In this document: positions 17,418 to 26,751 of the stretch, in pieces
Layout of the letters: each line of letters begins with the position of its first letter
Numbering within the stretch: the stretch's first letter is position 1
Origin: DAISWO01 sp036826295
GTDB lineage: Bacteria; Patescibacteriota; Saccharimonadia; Saccharimonadales; JAGQNJ01
NCBI GenBank assembly: GCA_036826295.1
Contig: DAISWO010000002.1
Span: 158,253-222,252 of the forward strand
DNA length: 64,000 bases
Direction: 5' to 3'
Position numbers and translations under genes: made by a program
The notes under the pieces: model-generated
Seen by the model: only the letters and a program-made list of their open reading frames with translations
Database searches by the model: none
Told to the model about the DNA's origin: nothing

Positions 17418-17492
17418 TCCCGGGTAGCTCAATGGTGGAGCAAGAAGCTGTTAACTTCGAGGTTGCCGGTTCGAGTCCGGCCCCGGGAGCCA
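17418..17492 (+). tRNA. tRNA-Asn(GTT)
   Basis: Cloverleaf: acceptor TCCCGGG/CCCGGGA, D stem GCTC/GAGC, anticodon loop CTGTTAA with anticodon GTT, T arm GCCGG-TTCGAGT-CCGGC, encoded CCA at the end. A truncated recombinase gene reads into its 3' end from the other strand, marking it as an integration site. Confidence 0.95.
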
Positions 17493-17789
17493 ATTTTGTG
17501 AAAGAGTGCTTTCAACGAGTACCGAGAAAGGTTTCAACAGATTGAGTTGAAGCCTTTTTTCGTTGATTTGGCAGTTCGCAAGTAGAGCCTTCAAGATTTT
17601 GTTCTTTTGGGCAGGTTGCGAACTTTGGAAGATACTGCGGGCGTTTTGGGCTAGTTCTAACAGATGTGTAGCGGTCAAAATGAAACTTTTGTCATTGTTA
17701 GTGTATTCAACGAGCCTATACTCTAATTCTTCCTTTTCTGCTTTATATTTAGTTACGTATTTGTCATAGTCAGGCGTAGTAATACGCAA
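17451..17789 (-). pseudogene. C-terminal remnant of a large serine recombinase
   Basis: About 110 residues matching the C-terminal helical region of serine integrases (EEKEELEYRLVEYTNND-like EELEYRLVEYTNNDK, then LLELAQNARSIFQSSQPAQKNKILKALLANCQI and LQLNLLKPFSVLVE). The catalytic resolvase domain, recombinase domain and zinc ribbon are missing. The frame runs into the tRNA-Asn 3' end; the last residues (PGPDSNRQPRS) are antisense tRNA, a usual sign of tRNA-targeted integration. Interpreted as the decayed integrase of an old island. Confidence 0.8.
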
Positions 17790-17806
17790 TTATAACCGAC
17801 GAACTA

Positions 17807-18076
17807 TTGGGTAAAATAAAGCCGTCCGCAATAGTCGTTGATATTATTGAATTGAAGAACAAAGACAAGGTTATTGAAATGGTCAAAGATGGCAAACTAT
17901 TTGGCTATGGCTTTGAAGCAGAGCCTAAAACCTTCGCAGAATACGAAGGTAATATCTGGTCAGCACCTGCCTATGCGTGGGTAACTGACGGTTCAATGAA
18001 CAACTCTATGACTAAATTGGTTGAAAATATGGTCAACGCCGTTAGTGGCAATTTCCCAAATAGGGTCAACCTGTAA
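17807..18076 (+). CDS. Hypothetical protein (89 aa or shorter)
   Basis: Not recognised. The frame opens at TTG; an internal ATG at MVKDGKLFGYGFE would give a 65-residue protein. Aromatic-rich middle (YEGNIWSAPAYAWVTDGS). Lies between the recombinase remnant and the XRE regulator; function unknown. Confidence 0.45.
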   Translation: MGKIKPSAIVVDIIELKNKDKVIEMVKDGKLFGYGFEAEPKTFAEYEGNIWSAPAYAWVTDGSMNNSMTKLVENMVNAVSGNFPNRVNL

Positions 18077-18084
18077 ACCAACAC

Positions 18085-18318
18085 TTATAAACCAGTAAAA
18101 AAGTCCGCAACGCTAACATCTAACTGCTTTGCCAATACGAACAAGGTAGAAAGTTTTGGGCTTCTGCGACCCTGTTCAATATAGCCAATAGAAACTCTGT
18201 CCAAGTCTGACAGATACGCAAGTTTTTCTTGCGAGTAACCTTTGGCTTCACGAAGTTCTTGTATCCTGCGACCAAGTTTTATAGTGAAGGCGTCAAATGC
18301 TTTATTAGTGTATGCCAT
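18085..18318 (-). CDS. XRE-family HTH regulator (controller-type)
   Basis: 77-residue single-domain DNA-binding protein: helix-turn-helix YSQEKLAYLSDLDRVSIGYIEQGRRSPKL, then FVLAKQLDVSVADFFTGL. Size and divergent placement next to a methyltransferase gene resemble C proteins or small repressors that time restriction-modification expression. Two inverted repeats between it and the methyltransferase gene are probable operators. Confidence 0.88.
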   Translation of the reverse strand: MAYTNKAFDAFTIKLGRRIQELREAKGYSQEKLAYLSDLDRVSIGYIEQGRRSPKLSTLFVLAKQLDVSVADFFTGL

Positions 18319-18355
18319 CGTACTCTATTTTCGTTGTCAAAAGTGCCAAACACTA

Positions 18356-18370
18356 CTAACAGAGAGTTAG
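18356..18370. promoter_or_regulatory. Operator 1 of the XRE regulator (putative)
   Basis: CTAAC-AGAGA-GTTAG, a perfect inverted repeat with the same half-site (GTTAG) as operator 2. It lies just upstream of a TATAAT box (18381-18386) facing the methyltransferase gene. Confidence 0.55.
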
Positions 18371-18411
18371 CAAAACTACTTATAATTTGTTATATTTGAT
18401 AACAGATGGTT

Positions 18412-18430
18412 TGCTAACAATGTGTTAGCA
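18412..18430. promoter_or_regulatory. Operator 2 of the XRE regulator (putative)
   Basis: TGCTAACA-ATG-TGTTAGCA, a perfect 19-bp inverted repeat downstream of the TATAAT box and just before the ribosome-binding site of the methyltransferase gene; binding here would act as a roadblock or repress. Confidence 0.65.
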
Positions 18431-18451
18431 CATATAAGGAAGTAACAACAA

Positions 18452-20155
18452 ATGGCACAAAAAGGCAGATATACTGAATTACCGAACAAAATTGGCTTGT
18501 ATAGCACTAGCAAAGGCAGTTTTATAAAGAACGACAATGACGTTGTTTTGAGCTTTCCGTTCAAGGACGCCGTATTAGAAGCGGGTATGAGCAAGGAAGA
18601 TGTGGGGCGTGATGAACGCTTTTTACATCAGGAACTAGACAGCAAGGACATTGACACACTTGAAGAACCAAAGGTGCTTACTGACTTTCGCTATGTAGGT
18701 AAGGACGGCGAAAGACCGCTAACTGCGAGTAGCGATGTTGAGTTCTTTGACGAAGACGGTAGCCTACAACAAAACCTGCTTATCAAGGGCAACAACTTGC
18801 TGGCACTATACACTTTGCGTGAGAAGTTAGCAGGTAAGGTAAAGTTCATCTACATTGACCCGCCTTACAACACACGCACAGACGCCAATACTTTTGCCTA
18901 CAACAATAATTTCAATCATAGTTCGTGGCTTACCTTTATGCGTAACAGGCTGGAAGTTGCCAAAGAGTTGCTTACCGAAGACGGTGTGATTTTCATAGAC
19001 ATTGACCATTACGAATTGTTTTATCTTGGCGTCTTGGCTGATGAGATTTTTGGCTATGAAAATAGGCTTGGCGTACTTGCTGTTGTCCATAACCTAAAGG
19101 GCAGATACAACGAGTTCTTTTCGCCTGCACACGAAAACAAAATTGTATATGCCAAAAATGCCCAATACGCTAAAATCAAAGACTTCAATTTTGACAATTC
19201 AAGTAGTTACCCGCACGAAGATGAAATAAGCCGATACAAGAGCATACCATTACAGCGTAGTGGCGATGGCTCACGGCGAGCAGACCGACCAAACCTCTTT
19301 TACCCTGTTTATTACAACCTTGATACAAAAGAGGTGTCTATAACGAAACCTGAAAACGGTGTTGAAATGCTACCGATTGACAGCAACGGTATTGAGCGAA
19401 GATGGCGTTGGGGTAGAGATACGCTGATGGAAAAATGGAAAACCGAAACAGAAGTAAGACAAGTCAATGGCGAATACAAGATATACACCAAACTTCGCAT
19501 AAAAGGCGAGCGACCAAAATCACTTTGGTTCAGACCCGAATACTCTGGCACAACTGGAACTGGCGACTTGAAAGATTTGATGGGCGACAAAGTTTTTAGT
19601 TACCCGAAGTCAGTAGCTATGGTCAAAGACAGCATACAAATCAGCACAGAGCCTAACGACATTGTGCTGGACTTCTTTGGCGGTTCAGGCACTACCGCAC
19701 AGGCTGTTATGGCTCAAAATGCCGAAGATGGCGGTAACCGCAAGTTTATCTTGGTTGAGCAAATGAACTATGTGAACAATGTTACTTTCAAGCGTTTAGA
19801 AAACGCCATCAAGAAGTATTACAGCGACACATCGTTTGTTTACTTTGAGTTGAAGAAATACAACCAAGAGTACCTTGACGCCATTATGGAAGCCACAAGT
19901 ATAAAGGAACTGGAAGAATTGTATGTTGATATGCGTAACAATGCTTTCTTGAAGTTTTGGTTTGACCGTGCCGAGTTTGAAAAAGACGAAAACTTCCGAA
20001 GCAAAGATTTAGAAGGTCGCAAACAAGCACTTGCTGACATACTAGACGAGAACCAACTTTACCTAAACTACGCCGATATGAACGATACACGTCATACAGT
20101 GTCGTCAGACGAGAAGGCACTAACGGACAAGTTCTATGGCGAAGACGAAAACTAA
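18452..20155 (+). CDS. mod: Type III restriction-modification DNA methyltransferase (Mod)
   Basis: 567-residue adenine-N6 methyltransferase. Catalytic motif IV is DPPYNT (residues 136-141) and the SAM-binding motif is DFFGGSGTTAQAV near residue 405, so the order is that of the beta class typical of type III Mod subunits. The segment between them should hold the target recognition domain. Overlaps the Res gene by 20 bp. Provides host protection and DNA recognition for the complex. Confidence 0.93.
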   Translation: MAQKGRYTELPNKIGLYSTSKGSFIKNDNDVVLSFPFKDAVLEAGMSKEDVGRDERFLHQELDSKDIDTLEEPKVLTDFRYVGKDGERPLTASSDVEFFDEDGSLQQNLLIKGNNLLALYTLREKLAGKVKFIYIDPPYNTRTDANTFAYNNNFNHSSWLTFMRNRLEVAKELLTEDGVIFIDIDHYELFYLGVLADEIFGYENRLGVLAVVHNLKGRYNEFFSPAHENKIVYAKNAQYAKIKDFNFDNSSSYPHEDEISRYKSIPLQRSGDGSRRADRPNLFYPVYYNLDTKEVSITKPENGVEMLPIDSNGIERRWRWGRDTLMEKWKTETEVRQVNGEYKIYTKLRIKGERPKSLWFRPEYSGTTGTGDLKDLMGDKVFSYPKSVAMVKDSIQISTEPNDIVLDFFGGSGTTAQAVMAQNAEDGGNRKFILVEQMNYVNNVTFKRLENAIKKYYSDTSFVYFELKKYNQEYLDAIMEATSIKELEELYVDMRNNAFLKFWFDRAEFEKDENFRSKDLEGRKQALADILDENQLYLNYADMNDTRHTVSSDEKALTDKFYGEDEN

Positions 20156-22964
20156 AATAAATGCCACGCTCAATGACTTTCTGTTCAACCAAATAGAAAA
20201 CGACCCTGCCTACATAGCGTGGCAAGCCGACTTTACTATTCCCGAATACGTTACCGACAATTTGAGTAAGACCCTGCGTGAATACCAAGTGATAGCCTTG
20301 AAGCACTTTATTTGGCTATATGAAACCGATAGAGCCAGAGCCAAGCACTTATTGTTCAATATGGCGACAGGTACAGGTAAAACGCTTGTAATGGCGTCTG
20401 TGGTGCTTTACCTGTATGCACAAGGCTATCGTAATTTCTTGTTTCTGGTTCATCAAATACAAATCAAAGACCAAGCACTAAAGAACTTTACCGATTATAA
20501 GTTTGAGAAGTACCTGTTCAATCCAAAAGGCGTAAGAATAAACGGACGTAATGTAGCGGTCAAAGAAACAAAGAGCATAGCAGACGCAGACCGCAACGCT
20601 ATAAACTTTATGTTTTTCAGCACCTCACTACTGTATAACCGACTGCTTGAAGATAAAGAAAACGGACTTACAGCCCAAGATTTTGCCGACAATGATGTAG
20701 TGGTAATTGCCGATGAAGCCCATAGGCTCAACGTAGATACCAGAAGCAAAAAGAAAGCCGATATTGAAGAAGTACGAAACTGGGAAACTGCCGTTATGTC
20801 AGCAGTCAAAGCTCGTGAAGGAAACCTGCTACTTGAATATACGGCAACTGTTGATTTAGCCAACCAAGCAATTCACGAAAAATACAAAGAAAAGTTAGTC
20901 CATCGCTACGACTTTTTAGAGTTCAACCGTGATGGGTATAGCAAGGACGTAAAGTTCTTATACAACAAAGAGGTTCATACCGAAGACCAAAAGCGTCTAC
21001 TTATCATAAACGCCGTTGCTTTGAGCGAATATCGTAGGCTACTTGCCGAGCGAGAGATGAAGGTAGATATGAAACCGATTGTACTTATAAAGTCAGTCAA
21101 AATTGCACAAAGCGAAGAAGACCGTGCGTTCTTTGACGCTGTTATTTCTAGCCTACGACCAGACGACTTGAACCGCTTGAAGGAACTTGCCAAGCAAAAC
21201 ATCAACCACGAACACGAAATACTGAACGATATGTTTGTGTGGCTAAAAGAGGCAAAAAACGGCTTTGTAACACAGGGCGACTGGGAAGGCTTGAATAAGT
21301 TTGTCAGCGAAATACGAGCCAGTTTTGCCCACGATAATACGCTCATATACAACAGCCAAAAGAAGGAAAAAGCCGAACTGTTGCCTTTGCTAGATAGCCC
21401 ACGCAATACAATTCGTGCCATATTCAGTGTAAATGCCTTGAACGAAGGTTGGGACGTATTGAGCCTATACGACATTATTCACTTTGATATTAGTGAAAGT
21501 AAAAAAGTTAGCCTTCAAGATATTCAGTTGATTGGTCGTGGTGCTAGGTATTTCCCTTATGAACTGCCACGCTCATACAAGCCAGATGATGACAGCAATA
21601 AACTATCACTTGATTTTGCCCAACGCAATTTGGAGTTTGATATAGACCGCCGAAAGTTTGATAATGCACCTTTTGAGCGTGGTCGTGTGCTGGAAACTTT
21701 TGTTTATCACTTCGTAAAGACTGGTATGTTCCTAGAAAACTTACAGCGTGATTTGCTTGGCGAAGGCATTATCAACGAAGGTGTTGAGCAAAAGACCATT
21801 ACGCTAAAGACAAAGTTCCTTGAAAGTGAAACCTACAAAAAAGGCTTTGTATTGGTCAACCATACCATCAAGCGAACCAAGACAACCGAAGACGAGATTG
21901 ACACTACTTTCAACCGCACTATCAAGGCAGGCTTGTATAATCTACGAGCAAGAGGCTTATCTGACTATGAGCAAAATCAACAAATTGCGAGCCAGAAAAC
22001 AAAAGTTATTCGTATTACCGATGAGTTTTTTGCCGAGCCTATTATTCGCAAAGCATTGGTATCAGCCGAAGCCAACTTTTTCCGATACAACAATCTAGTT
22101 CATCACATACCCGACTTGAAGACGGTTGATGAACTGATAGAAAAGTACCTGCCGAAATACGAAATTACCTATACCTACGAAGACGGCAAAGATATTGGTC
22201 TACTGAACGCCCAAGAAAAACTACAACTACTTGTCGGTGCGATACTGCCAGAAGTTCGCAGGCGTATAGACATTTATATGCCGAGAGAGGCAGGAAGTAA
22301 CCAGTTTAGACCAGTATCGCTTTCCCAAGTGTTCGGCAAAGAAAAGAACATTTACTTGATGTCGTTCCCAAGTATTGACCTTACGACTGGCGAGAAAGTG
22401 TTCATAAGCACAGACGAGCGAGCCAAAGCTCAAAGCGACCACGACAATCCTGATTTACAGTTCAATGTAAAAGGTGCTGATTGGTATGCGTATAGTGAAA
22501 ACTATGGCACAAGCGAAGAAAAGAAGTTTGTAAAATACCTTGCAAGCCAGATTGACGACTTACACGCAAAATACAGTGGTTCGGAAGTATATCTAATTCG
22601 TAATGAACTAGACTACTGGCTATACAGTCTAAAAGATGGTCGTAGGTTCAGCCCAGACTATATGCTTATCATCAACGATGTAGTAAATCAGCAGTTGTAT
22701 TACCAAGTCATTATTGAACCGAAGGGTGGACATATCATTGAACAAGACGCTTGGAAGGAAGAAGCCTTGATAAGCCTGAACGATGACAGTGAAGTTGTGT
22801 TTGATACAAATGAAAACGACAAGCAGGCTTACAAAGAATACTTGGCTGAAATGAGCAAGCACGGCTATAAAGAGATAAAGCCAATTGGCATAAAGTTCTA
22901 TAACACTGACCCACGCCCCGAAAGCGAGTTTGCCCTAGATTTTGAGGCTAAATTGCTCGCCTAA
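20136..22964 (+). CDS. res: Type III restriction enzyme, helicase-nuclease subunit (Res)
   Basis: 942 residues. Superfamily 2 helicase with Walker A NMATGTGKTLVMAS (around 75-88), DEAH box in VVIADEAHRLN (near 195), motif VI-like QLIGRGARYFPY, and a C-terminal PD-(D/E)XK nuclease recognisable as SPDYMLI ... VIIEPKGGH. Full length for the family. Forms the restriction complex with Mod; cuts after ATP-driven diffusion between head-to-head sites. Confidence 0.93.
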   Translation: MAKTKTKINATLNDFLFNQIENDPAYIAWQADFTIPEYVTDNLSKTLREYQVIALKHFIWLYETDRARAKHLLFNMATGTGKTLVMASVVLYLYAQGYRNFLFLVHQIQIKDQALKNFTDYKFEKYLFNPKGVRINGRNVAVKETKSIADADRNAINFMFFSTSLLYNRLLEDKENGLTAQDFADNDVVVIADEAHRLNVDTRSKKKADIEEVRNWETAVMSAVKAREGNLLLEYTATVDLANQAIHEKYKEKLVHRYDFLEFNRDGYSKDVKFLYNKEVHTEDQKRLLIINAVALSEYRRLLAEREMKVDMKPIVLIKSVKIAQSEEDRAFFDAVISSLRPDDLNRLKELAKQNINHEHEILNDMFVWLKEAKNGFVTQGDWEGLNKFVSEIRASFAHDNTLIYNSQKKEKAELLPLLDSPRNTIRAIFSVNALNEGWDVLSLYDIIHFDISESKKVSLQDIQLIGRGARYFPYELPRSYKPDDDSNKLSLDFAQRNLEFDIDRRKFDNAPFERGRVLETFVYHFVKTGMFLENLQRDLLGEGIINEGVEQKTITLKTKFLESETYKKGFVLVNHTIKRTKTTEDEIDTTFNRTIKAGLYNLRARGLSDYEQNQQIASQKTKVIRITDEFFAEPIIRKALVSAEANFFRYNNLVHHIPDLKTVDELIEKYLPKYEITYTYEDGKDIGLLNAQEKLQLLVGAILPEVRRRIDIYMPREAGSNQFRPVSLSQVFGKEKNIYLMSFPSIDLTTGEKVFISTDERAKAQSDHDNPDLQFNVKGADWYAYSENYGTSEEKKFVKYLASQIDDLHAKYSGSEVYLIRNELDYWLYSLKDGRRFSPDYMLIINDVVNQQLYYQVIIEPKGGHIIEQDAWKEEALISLNDDSEVVFDTNENDKQAYKEYLAEMSKHGYKEIKPIGIKFYNTDPRPESEFALDFEAKLLA

Positions 22965-23040
22965 AAAACGCTTGGCAAAATGACCCCCAAAAATTCGGCA
23001 TTTCATATAGCGGAGTGTCAAACGGCGGAACAAAGGGCGA

Positions 23041-23952
23041 CTACCCCCCTATGTTACCTCTGTTGGTGGCGTAAGCGTAGTCTTTAGACCAACGCACAAG
23101 CAGTAAGTTACTCTGAATTATCATTTCATCGTTTGTTATAGCGTGTCGTTTCTGCTTTTTACCAGATTTTAGTGGGTCTATAAGTTCAATAAGTATTTCA
23201 GGGGTCAAAGCGAAGTAGTGTCGTCTTTGAGCTATATGGTTGCTGTACATTTTTTCAACCATTGTTTTTCCAGTATTGTTGAATACCTCAACTACTGGTG
23301 TATCAGTAGTGATGAACTTCTTTGAGCCTTTAGACAGATAGAACCGCCATTTCTTTATTACAAACCACCTATGAAACTCTTCGCAATTAGTGATGAGCTG
23401 TAAGTGATTGACGTTGTTATCAAAAGTCAGTTCGTATTCGCCACTTACAAATGTTTTTCTAGCGTCTTCAATTTGTTCATCGGTAACTTGATGTCCCTCT
23501 TCTTTCATAGCCTCTTTAGCACCGTCAGAAAAGTTCGGGTGTGAAGCCATTAGTGTAGTGATTTGTTTCATACCATCAGCCATAGTCTTGTTTATCTGTC
23601 TTCGCATATGTGGACTTCTAATCCAAAGTGAAGCCATAAACCACGCTAAAATATCTAACTGCTGGTCTGTTAGTGGTTGGTAGTTCAATATTGCGTCAAC
23701 GATGGCGTCATACTCTTTGGCAAACTTATCTTCAATTTCGCCAAAATACTGTTCAAATACTTGGCTTGTTTCATCTTCTTTACCAGTTTCAATAGCGTAG
23801 TAAAAGTCGGCATAACAAACACCACTATAAGGTCGGGCTTTTATGAGTTTGCCTTTTTGAATATCTAAAGTCTGCAACATATTATCAACAGCAAACCTTT
23901 TGAAATAAAAGCGTGGTGCGAAGTGCTGTTTCTTTGTTATCTGCTTTGTCAT
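23041..23952 (-). CDS. DUF4238-family protein
   Basis: 303 residues. Begins TKKQHFAPRFYFKRFA, with the internal WFMASLWIRSPHMR and the later ITTDTPVVEVF strand, all hallmarks of DUF4238. The biochemical role of the family is not known; members are frequent in defence islands and beside restriction systems. Convergent with res. Confidence 0.8.
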   Translation of the reverse strand: MTKQITKKQHFAPRFYFKRFAVDNMLQTLDIQKGKLIKARPYSGVCYADFYYAIETGKEDETSQVFEQYFGEIEDKFAKEYDAIVDAILNYQPLTDQQLDILAWFMASLWIRSPHMRRQINKTMADGMKQITTLMASHPNFSDGAKEAMKEEGHQVTDEQIEDARKTFVSGEYELTFDNNVNHLQLITNCEEFHRWFVIKKWRFYLSKGSKKFITTDTPVVEVFNNTGKTMVEKMYSNHIAQRRHYFALTPEILIELIDPLKSGKKQKRHAITNDEMIIQSNLLLVRWSKDYAYATNRGNIGG

Positions 23953-24316
23953 ATTTCTATTTTACAGCCGTATGGGTATGTGCTGAAACATATGGTCTTT
24001 GCCAACAATTATTCCCAACAACGCTACCACTGTTAGCACGTTGGAGTTGTTGGGCTATTTCGGAAAACAAACGATTTTTTTATAGCGACACATTTTTAGG
24101 TAGTATGTGCGTTTACGAGTTTTCTAAAATATCAAGGGTCAAGGCATAGGGGGGGCTATGCCACGCTAAGTAGTAGTCCCTTGATGTTACGAACTTCGCT
24201 TTTGTCGTAGTCCATACTAGCCGTTCGCAGTTCGTTTGCCAGTGCGAGCCAAGCATAAGCGGAATGGATAACAGAGGCGAGAGGCCTCTTTTTCTTGTTT
24301 GAGGTATACTTAAAAC
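23953..24316. other. Intergenic region, probable old island boundary
   Basis: About 360 bp with no credible gene. It holds a G-run (GGGGGGG) flanked by CATA/TATG, and ends with a short terminator hairpin. No copy of the tRNA-Asn 3' end was found here by eye, so the right end of the decayed island is unresolved. Confidence 0.4.
24273..24293 (+). terminator. Rho-independent terminator
   Basis: AGAGGC-GAGAG-GCCTCT hairpin followed by TTTTTC. It lies 24 bp upstream of the next gene and would isolate it from upstream transcription. Confidence 0.6.
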
Positions 24317-25015
24317 ATGAAATCCGTAAATATCTCGTGTATTGGTTATGAAATAGCTGCTGATTGGTACGAAGGGAGTGATTGTGTATTGCTAGTTCTA
24401 CCTGGCTTTACATCAAGCAAGGCAAACTACAAAGACCTGACTGCGGCAATCATCAGTAAAACTGGAACTTCAGCACTTGTCATCGACTATTCTGGCCACG
24501 GCGAAAGCCCGTTCGATGTTCAAGACATCACCATCATGGAGAACTTCTCTGAAGTTGTAAGAGCCTATGACTGGCTCAAGAAGCATTATCCAGATAAAGC
24601 AATTAACGTTATGGGAACAAGTTACGGCGGCTTTTTTGCAGCTATGCTTGCTGGTGTGCGTGACGTAAATAAACTAGTCTTAAGAGTACCGGCGAACTAC
24701 GCCCCAAAAGACCTGTATACGCCGTGGCGAGAGCTTGACAGGGAACAAATCAGAAATGAATACAGGGCCGACCCAAACAACTTCAAAGAACATCCCGTGC
24801 TTGCACATGGACAAAGTTTTAAGGGTACAGCCTACGTTTTAACACACGAGTTGGATGAGGCCTGCCCAAAGAGCAGCACCGACCCGTATATTAAGGTGTT
24901 TGGTGCAGAAGCATGGGAAGCCAAAGGATTTGTGCATGGGCTAGCTAAAAGTAAGTTTACTCAGGCTCAGCTTGAAGAGTATCAAGATAAGATTGCTGGG
25001 TGGCTAAACAAATGA
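24317..25015 (+). CDS. Alpha/beta hydrolase
   Basis: 232 residues. The nucleophile elbow is MGTSYGG (Ser in G-x-S-x-G); the N-terminal strand CVLLVLPGFTSSK provides the oxyanion loop and VIDYSGHGES the following strand. Acid and His residues are likely in HELDEACP and FVHGL. Probably a serine esterase or peptidase; substrate unknown. A TATACT box ends 7 nt before the ATG. First of three genes with 4-bp ATGA overlaps. Confidence 0.85.
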   Translation: MKSVNISCIGYEIAADWYEGSDCVLLVLPGFTSSKANYKDLTAAIISKTGTSALVIDYSGHGESPFDVQDITIMENFSEVVRAYDWLKKHYPDKAINVMGTSYGGFFAAMLAGVRDVNKLVLRVPANYAPKDLYTPWRELDREQIRNEYRADPNNFKEHPVLAHGQSFKGTAYVLTHELDEACPKSSTDPYIKVFGAEAWEAKGFVHGLAKSKFTQAQLEEYQDKIAGWLNK

Positions 25016-25674
25016 AATTTGTCCTATGCTCCGAAGGGTTTAGTACACCAAACACCGTAGAAGCATGTACCAAGCTTGTAGGCAAGCCAAAAGGAGAAAT
25101 AAGTATTGGCATCATTAACGAAGCCTTCGCCGTGGAGCATGGTGATAAACGGTGGGTACTCCATAACTTACAATGCGTCTTTGATAACTTCAGTGGTGAA
25201 GTGGACATCGTTAATCTATTGGCTTTATCTATTGAGGAAGTGGAAGCCAGATTAGTTAACAAGGATGTCATCTTTGTGGTCGGTGGGGATACCGACTATC
25301 TGATGGGCGTTTACGAAAAGACTGGCTTCGACAAACTACTGCCAAAGCTACTAGAAACCAAGGTCTATGTCGGTAGCAGCGCTGGCTCAATGGTGGTCGG
25401 CAGGCGCATATCAGCTGCTGCATATAGACTTATCTACGGTGAGGATAGCAAGTGGGGTATCGATGCCTACCTTGGGCTTGCCGACCTATCTGTCATGCCT
25501 CATCTTGACTCACCTGATTTTCCGAACCGTAAAGATACTCTGCTTGAAGCCGTAGGGGAGTTTGAAGTTAAAGTCTATGGCCTGCGTGATGGCAGCGCCG
25601 TGGTTATAGATGGCAACAGCGTCACCACCATTGGAAGTGAGCCACTTATTATTGAGAAAGGTAAAGTGATATGA
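25012..25674 (+). CDS. S51-family (peptidase E-like) protein
   Basis: 220 residues from the ATG overlapping the previous stop. S51 features: VIFVVGGDTDYLM and the nucleophile elbow VYVGSSAGSMVVG (Ser), then HLDSPDFPNR. Family members are serine peptidases of the class I glutaminase fold cleaving Asp-X dipeptides or related isopeptides. One of three S51 paralogues within 5 kb. Confidence 0.88.
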   Translation: MKFVLCSEGFSTPNTVEACTKLVGKPKGEISIGIINEAFAVEHGDKRWVLHNLQCVFDNFSGEVDIVNLLALSIEEVEARLVNKDVIFVVGGDTDYLMGVYEKTGFDKLLPKLLETKVYVGSSAGSMVVGRRISAAAYRLIYGEDSKWGIDAYLGLADLSVMPHLDSPDFPNRKDTLLEAVGEFEVKVYGLRDGSAVVIDGNSVTTIGSEPLIIEKGKVI

Positions 25675-26195
25675 GCAAACTTGCTATTGCAATCACCGGA
25701 CCATCTGGAGCGGGTAAAAGCACCGTTACCGACAAAATCATCCGACAACGTGAAAAATGTGCTCGTATTGATACAGATGACATAAAGCAGTTCCTGTTCA
25801 GCGCTTTCCGCAAAGACAGCCAGCAAGATGGTTCAACTCTCTGGACATTTGAAGATTGGGATACATTAGGTAATAGCACTGGCATTCTGGCTAAAGGCTT
25901 CCTGGACGCTGGCTATGACGTAATAATCGATGGGCATATCGATGATACCGCCTGGAAACTTATAGAGAAGCATGTAACTCTTACACATAAGTTCCTATTG
26001 CTGCCGCATGTTGACGTCACAAAGGCTAGGGATAAAGAGCGTTCTGGCGATACTGTCATGGGCGATGAAGCAGTTACCAATTCTCATAACTACTTTGTGA
26101 CTAATTACTACTATAAAGACTTCGTTACGCTAGATACCACCGACCACAGTATTGATGAGACCGTTAAGACAATTCAGGAACAGCTAGACAGCTAA
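25671..26195 (+). CDS. P-loop kinase-like protein
   Basis: 174 residues. Walker A is ITGPSGAGKSTVTDK (residues 8-22), then an Asp pair in ARIDTDDIKQF and DVIIDGHIDD resembling the substrate-binding strands of small-molecule or zeta-toxin-type kinases. The lid region is KARDKERSGD. Substrate unknown. Last gene of the hydrolase - S51 - kinase operon (4-bp overlap). Confidence 0.78.
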   Translation: MSKLAIAITGPSGAGKSTVTDKIIRQREKCARIDTDDIKQFLFSAFRKDSQQDGSTLWTFEDWDTLGNSTGILAKGFLDAGYDVIIDGHIDDTAWKLIEKHVTLTHKFLLLPHVDVTKARDKERSGDTVMGDEAVTNSHNYFVTNYYYKDFVTLDTTDHSIDETVKTIQEQLDS

Positions 26196-26511
26196 GCTTA
26201 TAGATTGTGCCGACTCAGCAATATCTCGAGCTAACCTCATAATCTGAGAGTAATACTTGGTACGAAGTACGTCAGCTAGTGGGAGCCATCCTTCATAGCT
26301 ATGAAGGATTTTTTCTTTGAGGGGTATGGCTCGAACCTTGGTCGTAAATAGCCTGATGGCTGTTTACGTTTTACTTACTAGTCTGTATGCGCGTTGGCTA
26401 CGCCAACTAGTCGCTAACAGAAAATGAACAGTCCGACCCCAGAAAATTCAATATATTAATGAAGTTTGTTAATTAATTGTCTTAGAGCATGATTATCGAA
26501 TCAAATTACTA
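26196..26511. other. Intergenic region with inverted repeats and tRNA-like scraps
   Basis: No gene seen. It contains a strong terminator, a GGCTCGAACC segment that resembles an antisense tRNA T arm, the hairpins GTAAATAGCC/GGCTGTTTAC and TTGGC-TAC-GCCAA flanked by ACTAGT copies. It may be the scar of a past integration. Confidence 0.4.
26288..26314 (+). terminator. Rho-independent terminator after the kinase gene
   Basis: A perfect 22-bp palindrome (ATCCTTCATAG and its complement) directly followed by TTTTTT. Ends the three-gene operon about 90 bp after its last stop. Confidence 0.85.
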
Positions 26512-26751
26512 TTAACCAAGCCCTGCGGGGCCCATCAAATCCTCCATAGTTAGTGGGGTGCTCCGCGCCTCGGTATTATGATGTAGATAACTATCAATCA
26601 CAGGCTGCAACATCAGTTGCATGCGATTAACCCTTTCTACTAGCTCCTCCTTTAACGCTTCATCTGGAATCTGGTCAGTTATTCTACTGAGCTCAACAAG
26701 TTCCTGAGTGTATGCACCTGTTGAAAATTCTGGTAATTCTTCTACTCCCAT
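26512..26751 (-). CDS. Small acidic hypothetical protein (79 aa)
   Basis: Not recognised. Good AAAGGAGC ribosome-binding site before the ATG. Acidic and helical (ELVELSRITDQIPDEALKEELVERVNRM in pieces) with a C-terminal LTMEDLMGPAGLG tail. No membrane helix. Confidence 0.6.
   Translation of the reverse strand: MGVEELPEFSTGAYTQELVELSRITDQIPDEALKEELVERVNRMQLMLQPVIDSYLHHNTEARSTPLTMEDLMGPAGLG

Noticed and set aside
26281..26288. GGGAGCCA as the right att site of the tRNA-Asn island
   Set aside because: Only 8 bp match the tRNA-Asn end, which is not beyond chance, and the hydrolase operon in between looks unrelated to the island.
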